From the NCBI GenBank assembly GCA_020847355.1, contig JADLCG010000232.1, positions 1 through 12,318 of the forward strand: a stretch of 12,318 nucleotides of DNA, written 5' to 3'. A program made the translations under genes and the position numbers. Within the stretch, counting starts at the first letter, position 1. Each line of letters opens with the position of its first letter. This document shows positions 7,399 through 12,318 of this stretch, piece by piece. The notes beneath the pieces were generated by a model. The model saw only the letters and a list, made by a program, of their open reading frames with translations. It was not told the DNA's origin and ran no database searches. Origin of the DNA: Anaerolineales bacterium (GTDB lineage Bacteria; Chloroflexota; Anaerolineae; Anaerolineales; Villigracilaceae).

Positions 7399-8595
7399 CT
7401 ATTTAAGCGCTTGCAGAATTCTCCACGCCTGCTGAACATGCAAGCGATCGTGATCCGCCATGAAACCAATCACTTCAAGAAATGCGGTAGGTCCAAAAAT
7501 CGCGTGGCGCGCTTTGCGCGTCCAAACTTGCGCGTCTAAAGCTAAAATCATTTCAATTGTTTTCTTGCGCGCGGCGACATATTCGTTTAATGCTTCTGCG
7601 CCGTTCTCTTGCAAGTAATTTCTTTGGTTTGCCCAAATATCAGTATCCGGGCGCGGGATGAACGGCTCGCCTGTTTGTCGTAACAATTCGAGTTGCGCGT
7701 GATGTATCTCGCGCTCTACATCGCGCAAATGACCAATCAGTTCGGTCAATGTCCATTCGCCGGCATCTGGCGCAGGTTGCGCCCAAGTTTGGGGATTGAG
7801 GTTATTCGTCAAGCCGCGTAAAACGGCGGGCGTGGAATATAAGATCGCAAGCGTGGCTGAAAGCGATTTGTAGGACGGGGTAAATTTAGCGAGGTTGTTT
7901 GATTCAATTTCTAAGCGCAGAGCCTGCAAATCGCCGCAGGAATCTGCATTCGGTCCGGGTTGCGCGGCGGGGTTTTCGTCAATGTGAAAAGTTGGCAAGC
8001 CTAGTTTTTTTGCGGGGAGCATATCCCGCTCCAAATCATTGCCTACCATAATTACCGGCGCATCGGGCCAGCCCAAACGACCCATCACTTCCGCATAATA
8101 AGCCGGGTGCGATTTTGAAAAATGGAAGCGCTCAAAAGTGGTCACTAATTCAAATTGTTCGGGGTCAAAGCCCGCCCAACGCAAACGATGATCGGTTGCC
8201 TTCTTCGGCAAAAGCGGATCGGTTGCAATTGCGATGCGATAGCCCTGCGCGAAAGCCCAATCCACAAAGGGTTTCGCTTTGGGATTTTGAGCGGTGAGTC
8301 CGGCGAGCGTTGGAAAAACATGATCGTAAAAATTTTCAATGGCTTGGTCCAGCTCGCCGCGCGGCACGCTCAGTTGCGGATAAAAAACGCCTGCAAAAAC
8401 TTCTTCCAGCGTTTGCGACAAGTCCAGGCTTTCATTCATCAAACTTGTTCCGCCAATTAAGGCTTTGAACATTAATTCAGGGGCAATTTGCGGCGCAAGT
8501 TCTTTTGCCAAAGCCTGAAAATAGGCGGGGATGAACGCCTCAAGATTCGTGTTCAACAATGTGTCGTCAAGATCGAGCAAAAGGGTTAGGGTCAT
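7399..8595 (-). CDS. HAD-superfamily hydrolase fused to a DinB-like domain
   Basis: 398 residues from ATG at 8595; a TTG 14 codons upstream is in frame but would put the start inside a hairpin. Residues 1-205 are a HAD phosphohydrolase: DLDDTLL with D8 (nucleophile) and D10, T125 in IAIATD, K161 in SKSHP and GNDLERD with D187/D191. All four HAD motifs are intact, so hydrolysis of a small phosphorylated metabolite is likely, substrate unknown. Residues 245-398 form a four-helix DinB/YfiT-like domain with the metal-binding histidines H289 (IGHLRD), H382 and H386 (ADHDRLH). DinB proteins include thiol-dependent transferases and metal-dependent hydrolases. No Shine-Dalgarno sequence is visible (GAGATTTATAAATTT before ATG). 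It lies 51 bases after the Cys-rich gene and ends at a terminator. Confidence 0.85.
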   Translation of the reverse strand: MTLTLLLDLDDTLLNTNLEAFIPAYFQALAKELAPQIAPELMFKALIGGTSLMNESLDLSQTLEEVFAGVFYPQLSVPRGELDQAIENFYDHVFPTLAGLTAQNPKAKPFVDWAFAQGYRIAIATDPLLPKKATDHRLRWAGFDPEQFELVTTFERFHFSKSHPAYYAEVMGRLGWPDAPVIMVGNDLERDMLPAKKLGLPTFHIDENPAAQPGPNADSCGDLQALRLEIESNNLAKFTPSYKSLSATLAILYSTPAVLRGLTNNLNPQTWAQPAPDAGEWTLTELIGHLRDVEREIHHAQLELLRQTGEPFIPRPDTDIWANQRNYLQENGAEALNEYVAARKKTIEMILALDAQVWTRKARHAIFGPTAFLEVIGFMADHDRLHVQQAWRILQALK

Positions 8596-8610
8596 AAATT
8601 TATAAATCTC

Positions 8611-8634
8611 AACTCCCCCCGATGGGAGTTTTTT
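8611..8634. terminator. Hairpin with T-run between the Cys-rich and HAD-DinB genes
   Basis: AACTCCC (8611-8617) pairs with GGGAGTT (8624-8630) around CCCGAT, and the + strand continues with TTTT. It is a good intrinsic terminator for rightward transcription, although no + strand gene is here. In the leftward (gene) direction the stem is followed by GAGATTTATAAATTT and the HAD-DinB ATG, a weaker terminator or a leader hairpin. Confidence 0.45.
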
Positions 8635-8646
8635 CAAGCGCTTGGT

Positions 8647-8976
8647 TTATTCTTTGATCACAAACTTAAATGGCAAAGCGTGGCACTGCCCGCAACCAAT
8701 TTGCGGCTCGGCGACAGTTTGCTCCGCTTTTTCACAATACGCGCTGACTTGTACGCGCCGTTGAAAAACTGCGGCAAGCGGTCTGGCGATCTTCGTCCGC
8801 AGTTTTAGATGCGGACATGAATTGGCTTGTAAAATTGATGGGACGGGGCAAGTGGCGCATAAATCGCGCGACCAAGCCTGCCCTTGCGCTTTCAGCAAAC
8901 GGCATTCTTCAACATTTCTGCCGCGATAATAATCGCCGTAAAAATAAGCGCACTCTTTGCCAGCGGGAGTTTTCAT
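8647..8976 (-). CDS. Cys-rich orphan protein, probable metal-binding
   Basis: 109 residues from ATG at 8976. An in-frame ATG at 9015 (122 residues) lies inside the efp terminator hairpin and has only a poor AGGG, so the shorter form is preferred, although it lacks a clear Shine-Dalgarno sequence. The protein opens MKTPAGKECAYFYGDYYRG and has eight cysteines (C9, C25, C40, C43, C54, C81, C95, C98 in this numbering) arranged as single C, single C, CATC, CPH, single C and GCGQCH. Eight Cys plus two His could hold two zinc ions or an Fe-S cluster. No signal peptide or membrane helix is visible. I do not recognise the family. It sits directly after efp with a terminator between, and 51 bases before the HAD-DinB gene. 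Confidence 0.7.
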   Translation of the reverse strand: MKTPAGKECAYFYGDYYRGRNVEECRLLKAQGQAWSRDLCATCPVPSILQANSCPHLKLRTKIARPLAAVFQRRVQVSAYCEKAEQTVAEPQIGCGQCHALPFKFVIKE

Positions 8977-8993
8977 GGTGTCTAGACGCAAAA

Positions 8994-9023
8994 AGGGATG
9001 AATAACTTTCGTCATTCATCCCT
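8994..9023 (-). terminator. Intrinsic terminator of efp
   Basis: AGGGATGAAT (8994-9003) pairs with ATTCATCCCT (9014-9023) around a 10-base loop. In the leftward direction the stem ends in TTTTT and lies 6 bases after the efp stop. Confidence 0.8.
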
Positions 9024-9028
9024 AAAAT

Positions 9029-9586
9029 TTATACGCGCGTAACGTATTCGCCGGTGCGTGTGTCCACGCGAATGGTATCGCCCACGTTGACGAAATTTGG
9101 GCATTGCACCACAACGCCGGTTTCGGTAGTGACTTTTTTAGTCACGCCGGTGGCGGTATCGCCGCGAATTGCCATTTCCGCTTCAACGACTTTCAAATCT
9201 ACGGAAGTCGGCAGTTCAACGTCTATGGTTTTGCCTTTGTAGAAGGTTAATTTAACGTCCATGCCTTCTTTCAAGAATTGAGCGTTCTCGCCCAGAGATT
9301 CTTCGCTGATGGCGGGTTGCTCAAAAGTTTCATTATCCATAAAGATATAACTATCGCCGTCTTTATACAGGTAAGAGACGTTGCTAAAATCAAGACTCAC
9401 GTCTTGCACCGATTGCCCAGAGCTAAACGTGCGCTCGACATTTGCGCCAGTCAGCAAGTTGCGGGCTTTCACTTTAATGCTGGCATTGCCGCGACCGGTT
9501 TTGTTATGGCTGTAATCCAAAACTTTATACAGGTTTCCGTCTTGTTCGAAGGTCACCCCTTTGCGTAGTTCATTTACATCAATCAT
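9029..9586 (-). CDS. efp: Translation elongation factor P
   Basis: 185 residues, full length. EF-P enters the ribosomal E-site and helps peptide bonds form at polyproline stretches. The three-domain order is clear: N-terminal KOW-like domain MIDVNELRKGVTFEQDG, the acceptor loop HNKTGRGNASIKVK, the middle OB domain (FMDNETFEQPAIS, LKEGMDVKLTFYKGK) and the C-terminal OB domain ending in the EF-P signature (VGDTIRVDTRTGEYVTRV). The loop tip carries R32, not the Lys of E. coli or Bacillus, and the preceding Pro is Thr (T30). The start is supported by AAGGAA 9 bases before the ATG. It has its own extended -10 promoter and terminator, so it is a single-gene unit inside a run of - strand genes. Confidence 0.95.
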   Translation of the reverse strand: MIDVNELRKGVTFEQDGNLYKVLDYSHNKTGRGNASIKVKARNLLTGANVERTFSSGQSVQDVSLDFSNVSYLYKDGDSYIFMDNETFEQPAISEESLGENAQFLKEGMDVKLTFYKGKTIDVELPTSVDLKVVEAEMAIRGDTATGVTKKVTTETGVVVQCPNFVNVGDTIRVDTRTGEYVTRV

Positions 9587-9620
9587 GCTTGCGCTTTCCT
9601 TGGTTATATAATTTTTTTAG

Positions 9621-9637
9621 GCTATTTAATTAATAGC
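9621..9637 (-). promoter_or_regulatory. 5'-terminal stem-loop of the efp transcript
   Basis: GCTATT (9621-9626) pairs with AATAGC (9632-9637) around a 5-base loop. From the -10 position the predicted +1 is 9637, so the RNA would start at the first paired base. Such terminal stems can protect an mRNA 5' end. Confidence 0.45.
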
Positions 9638-9643
9638 GGGCGG

Positions 9644-9652
9644 ATTATACCA
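9644..9652 (-). promoter_or_regulatory. Extended -10 promoter of efp
   Basis: On the - strand the sequence reads TGGTATAAT, a perfect -10 (9649-9644) with the upstream TGn extension. Predicted start is 9637, giving a leader of about 50 bases to the efp ATG. A TTGACG lies only 13 bases upstream, too close for a normal -35, so recognition probably rests on the extended -10. Confidence 0.7.
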
Positions 9653-9664
9653 AATGAATTTCCG

Positions 9665-10156
9665 TCAATGCGAAGATTCAGAAGTGGGATCATCGCGCAA
9701 TAATTGCACGGCGTGCGGTAAAACTTTCAGGATGGCTTGCAGATTTTCCACTGCTCCAACGGGGCTTCCGGGCAAATTGACGATCAAAGTTTTGCCGCGA
9801 ATTCCGGCGATGGCGCGCGAGAGCGCGGCATGCGGCGTTTTTTTTAGGCTTTCGGCGCGCATAATCTCAGCCAAGCCTGGCGCCTCTTTTTGGATGACCG
9901 AGCGCGTCGCTTCAGGCGTAACGTCTCTTGGAGCGAAGCCCGTGCCGCCGGTAGTGAGAATCACGTCCAACTCGCCGCTATCAGACCATTCGGTTAATAC
10001 CGTCCGAATGGCAGATTCATCGTCTGGGAGAATCTGCGCTTTGGTCACCGACCAGCCTTGAGTTTGAACGAGTCGCGCTAATGCTGGTCCCGAAGCGTCT
10101 GCGCGCTCGCCGCTTGCAGAGCGATCCGAAAGAGTCAGCAATCCAAAGCGAATCAT
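9665..10156 (-). CDS. MogA/MoaB-family molybdopterin biosynthesis protein
   Basis: 163 residues from ATG at 10156. This start is chosen because the conserved N-terminus is MIRFGLLTLSDRSASGE; a more distant upstream start would lie inside the response regulator. The MoCF-binding fold is complete: LSDRSASGERAD (10-20), the signature TTGGTGFAPRDVTPEATR (68-85) with D78, and NLPGSPVGAVENL (127-139). MogA adenylates molybdopterin before molybdate insertion; MoaB paralogues have the same fold and sometimes the same activity. TTGGTGFAPRDVTPEATR fits either, so the exact name is left open. It starts 8 bases after the response-regulator stop with no good Shine-Dalgarno sequence, which suggests translational coupling. 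No other molybdenum-cofactor genes are in view. Confidence 0.9.
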   Translation of the reverse strand: MIRFGLLTLSDRSASGERADASGPALARLVQTQGWSVTKAQILPDDESAIRTVLTEWSDSGELDVILTTGGTGFAPRDVTPEATRSVIQKEAPGLAEIMRAESLKKTPHAALSRAIAGIRGKTLIVNLPGSPVGAVENLQAILKVLPHAVQLLRDDPTSESSH

Positions 10157-10164
10157 TGTCAAGT

Positions 10165-10524
10165 TTATCGCGCCTTGATATTTCTCTTCAATAACGAGAT
10201 TAGATCGTCCGGCATGTAGGGCTTGAGCAAAAAGCCGTTTGCGCCATGATTGATACATTCTTCTTTGACATTTGCGCCGGAAGACATCACCACTTGCGTA
10301 TCTTGAATATCGCTCGCGCCGCGAATTGAATCGAGAATTTCCAAGCCGCTTTGGCGCGCAAGATGAACGTCCAGCAAAACCACATCCGGGCGCTCATTGC
10401 GAATCGCTTCCGGCACATCTGCATCCGCGCTCAACACAACCACTTCAAAGCCTTCCATTTTCAAGAGGGTCTTCAATAAAGAGACCATCGTAGCGTCATC
10501 TTCTGCGATCATTACTTTTGGCAT
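10165..10524 (-). CDS. Single-domain response regulator (CheY-like receiver)
   Basis: 119 residues, only a receiver domain. The acidic pocket D9/D10 (AEDDATM), phospho-acceptor D52 (VVLLDVHLARQSG), the switch Ser S82 (VMSSGAN) and K101 (LLKPYMPDD) are all in place, so it should be phosphorylatable. No output domain is attached; it must signal by protein-protein contact or be a phosphate relay. No histidine kinase is nearby. The gene begins inside lon: its ATG at 10524 lies 28 bases upstream of the last base of the lon stop (10496), a 29-base overlap in another frame, with AAAGG nine bases before the ATG. The moaB/mogA gene follows after 8 bases, so lon, this gene and the next are probably co-transcribed. 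Confidence 0.92.
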   Translation of the reverse strand: MPKVMIAEDDATMVSLLKTLLKMEGFEVVVLSADADVPEAIRNERPDVVLLDVHLARQSGLEILDSIRGASDIQDTQVVMSSGANVKEECINHGANGFLLKPYMPDDLISLLKRNIKAR

Positions 10525-12318
10525 TTTTCTTCGCCTTTACTGTCTTAGATTTTTTTACCGCTTTCTTCGTCTTATTTGGTTTGGCGATCTTCGTCTTTAT
10601 TTTCTTCGCCGGCTTTTCAAGCGCGGCGTTGATTACATCGTCCACAAATTCGGCAAAGACGAACTTCATCGTGTTTCTAATTTCTTCGGGCACGTCTTCA
10701 ACATCTTGTTCATTTTGCTTAGGCAAGATCACTGTATTCAACCCGCTACGGTGCGCGGCTAAAACCTTTTCCTTGACTCCGCCAATTGGCAAGACCTGTC
10801 CGCGCAAAGAGATTTCGCCAGTCATGCCGAGGTGCGGCTTGACCTTGCGCCCAGAAACCAGCGAGACCAAAGCGGTCGCCATCGTCACGCCGGCAGAGGG
10901 ACCATCTTTGGGTTGCGCGCCAGAGGGAACGTGCATGTGAATATCATGTTCGTTGAAAAACTCGTAGTCAATTTTCAACTCTTGCGCCCGCGAGCGCACA
11001 AAAGAGAGCGCGGCGCGCGCCGATTCTTGCATGACGTTGCCAAGCGAGCCAGTCACCTGAAAGCCGCGCCCGCCGGGCATGGCAGTCGCCTCGATGTATA
11101 AAATATCGCCGCCGTAGGCTGTCCACGCCAAGCCGGGGACTACGCCGGGGATTGAAGTGCGCTTGTTCAATTCTTCGGGTCCTAAGAAAATAGGATGGTC
11201 GAGATATTCTTCCACTAATGCAGGCGTGATCTCAAAGTTTCCCGATTTGCCTTCCACAATTTCAGAGCCAACTTTGCGGCAGATCGCTCCGATCTTTCTT
11301 TCTAAACTCCGCACGCCCGCTTCGCGCGTGTATTCGCGGATTATTTTCTGCAGGGCTTCATCTGTGAGCTTAACCTCGTCTGAATACAAACTGTTTTCAA
11401 GAATCTGGCGCGGGATTAAATAGCCGTTGGCAATTGCAAGTTTTTCGCGTTCGGTATAGCCGGAGAGATAGATAATTTCCATCCGATCGCGCAGGGGACC
11501 GGGAATCGTCCCCAGCGTATTGGCGGTGGCGATGAAGAACACCTGCGAAAGGTCGTAAGCGACTTCCAGATAATTATCGCGGAACTCGACATTTTGTTCC
11601 GGGTCTAGCACTTCTAAGAGAGCCGAGGAAGGATCGCCGTGAAAATCATAAGTGAGCTTATCCACTTCATCCAGCATAAAGACCGGGTTTTTAGAATCCA
11701 CCCGCCGAAGGGATTGAAGAATACGCCCAGGCATTGCGCCTATATACGTGCGGCGATGTCCGCGAATTTCAGCTTCGTCGCGCACGCCGCCCAAAGAAAC
11801 GCGGATGAATTTTCTGCCCATTGCGCGGGCAATAGATTGCCCAAGCGAAGTCTTCCCTACGCCGGGCGGTCCAACAAAGCACAAGATGACGCCTTCGCGC
11901 TCTTTGCGAATTACGTCTTTAGATTCTTCTTTCTTTTCATCTTTACGATCAATACCTAATTTGCGAATCGCTAAAAATTCCAAAATCCGGTCTTTGACGT
12001 CTTCCAAGCCATGATGATCTTGATTGAGAATCTCGCGCGCGTGAGCGATTTCCAAATTGTCTTCGGTGGATTTCGACCACGGGAGATTCACCAGCCAATC
12101 CAAATAGGTGCGGATCACGCCATATTCAGCGGAGGAAGCAGGCAGGCGCGAAAGGCGATCCAATTCACGTTTTGCCTGTTTATAGGCTTCTTCCGGCATT
12201 TTCGCCTCTTCCATCTTTTTGCGAAAATCTTCAGCTTCAGCGGTTTGTTCGTCATTTTCGCCAAGTTCGCGTTGAATGGCTTTCATTTGTTCGCGCAGGA
12301 AATACTCGCGCTGAACTT
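10496..12318 (-). CDS. lon: ATP-dependent Lon protease (LonA), 5' end outside the window
   Basis: The frame is open to the right edge; 606 residues are visible, 10 of them (VQRE-YFLREQ) before an internal ATG at 12286. LonA unfolds and degrades damaged and regulatory proteins in the cytoplasm. Counting from that Met: coiled part of the N-terminal domain (1-90), an acidic/basic linker (DRKDEKKEESKDVIRKER, 113-130), Walker A GPPGVGKT (139-146), Walker B FMLDEVD (203-209), sensor-1 N256, arginine-finger region LRDRME (265-270), and the protease domain with catalytic S464 in DGPSAG and K507 in GGVKEK. After the usual end (about 557) comes a 40-residue Lys-rich tail (KPAKKIKTKIAKPNKTKK and following). 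Its last codons overlap the start of the response regulator. The substrate-binding N-terminal LAN domain lies beyond the window. Confidence 0.97.
   Translation of the reverse strand, partial: VQREYFLREQMKAIQRELGENDEQTAEAEDFRKKMEEAKMPEEAYKQAKRELDRLSRLPASSAEYGVIRTYLDWLVNLPWSKSTEDNLEIAHAREILNQDHHGLEDVKDRILEFLAIRKLGIDRKDEKKEESKDVIRKEREGVILCFVGPPGVGKTSLGQSIARAMGRKFIRVSLGGVRDEAEIRGHRRTYIGAMPGRILQSLRRVDSKNPVFMLDEVDKLTYDFHGDPSSALLEVLDPEQNVEFRDNYLEVAYDLSQVFFIATANTLGTIPGPLRDRMEIIYLSGYTEREKLAIANGYLIPRQILENSLYSDEVKLTDEALQKIIREYTREAGVRSLERKIGAICRKVGSEIVEGKSGNFEITPALVEEYLDHPIFLGPEELNKRTSIPGVVPGLAWTAYGGDILYIEATAMPGGRGFQVTGSLGNVMQESARAALSFVRSRAQELKIDYEFFNEHDIHMHVPSGAQPKDGPSAGVTMATALVSLVSGRKVKPHLGMTGEISLRGQVLPIGGVKEKVLAAHRSGLNTVILPKQNEQDVEDVPEEIRNTMKFVFAEFVDDVINAALEKPAKKIKTKIAKPNKTKKAVKKSKTVKAKKNAKSNDRRR

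Noticed and set aside
8640..8660. CGQCH (CxxCH) near the end of the Cys-rich protein as a c-type heme site
   Set aside because: There is no signal peptide and no other cytochrome feature, and cytochrome c needs export. The motif is better read as part of a Cys/His metal site.
9644..9668. TTGACG as the -35 of the efp promoter
   Set aside because: The spacing to TATAAT is 13 bases instead of about 17, and it overlaps the end of the upstream gene; the TGn extension explains the promoter better.
9654..10061. A + strand open frame of 135 codons opposite the MogA/MoaB gene
   Set aside because: It is a shadow of the conserved - strand gene, with no domain, no ribosome binding site and biased composition.
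10518..10940. A + strand open frame of 140 codons opposite lon, rich in Phe
   Set aside because: The Phe-rich start is the reverse complement of the Lys-rich Lon tail (AAG/AAA read as CTT/TTT). It is not an independent membrane protein.
1..12318. CRISPR array, tRNA, rRNA, insertion sequence, phage or defence island
   Set aside because: No regular spaced repeats, transposase, integrase or RNA-gene sequence was seen; every long stretch is accounted for by housekeeping or conserved genes.

Overview
The window reads as an ordinary, densely packed bacterial chromosome segment. The organism is most likely an Anaerolineae-type member of the Chloroflexota. That placement is an inference from overall protein flavour (an acidic/basic linker in Lon before its ATPase domain, a short lipoprotein with a 'YTTKLSADEIIKFYQEKF' type domain, a Cys-rich orphan and a HAD-DinB fusion) and was not tested by a search. 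No mobile element, phage gene, CRISPR array, tRNA or rRNA was seen. Nearly all intergenic space is short and filled with terminators, promoters or ribosome binding sites.

Left arm (1-4635), mostly + strand: the 3' end of clpB with a strong hairpin terminator; a stand-alone two-domain CbiX/SirB-like chelatase preceded by a 9-bp dyad; a small lipoprotein on the - strand that shares a 17-bp bidirectional terminator with it; then a + strand pair made of a thioredoxin-fold DUF255/YyaL protein, probably translated from a leaderless mRNA, and an MgtC/SapB membrane protein 8 bases downstream.

Right arm (4639-12318), all - strand, in transcription order: lon (5' end outside the window), a single-domain response regulator whose start lies inside lon, a MogA/MoaB molybdopterin-biosynthesis protein, efp with its own extended -10 promoter and terminator, a Cys-rich orphan protein, a HAD-DinB fusion protein, a second terminator, fabF, fabH and tatA. 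A bidirectional terminator separates tatA from the MgtC gene.

Functional themes are protein quality control at both ends (ClpB, Lon), fatty-acid initiation and elongation (FabH, FabF, both with intact catalytic triads), translation of polyproline stretches (EF-P with an Arg-type acceptor loop), protein export (TatA) and metal or tetrapyrrole chemistry (CbiX-like, MogA/MoaB). I did not find a clearly new multi-gene system. The observations most worth following are the lon/response-regulator overlap in a lysine-rich Lon tail, the unusual EF-P loop, the efp transcript predicted to begin at a stem-loop, the leaderless DUF255 gene, the Cys-rich orphan and the His/Cys-rich loop in the CbiX-like protein.
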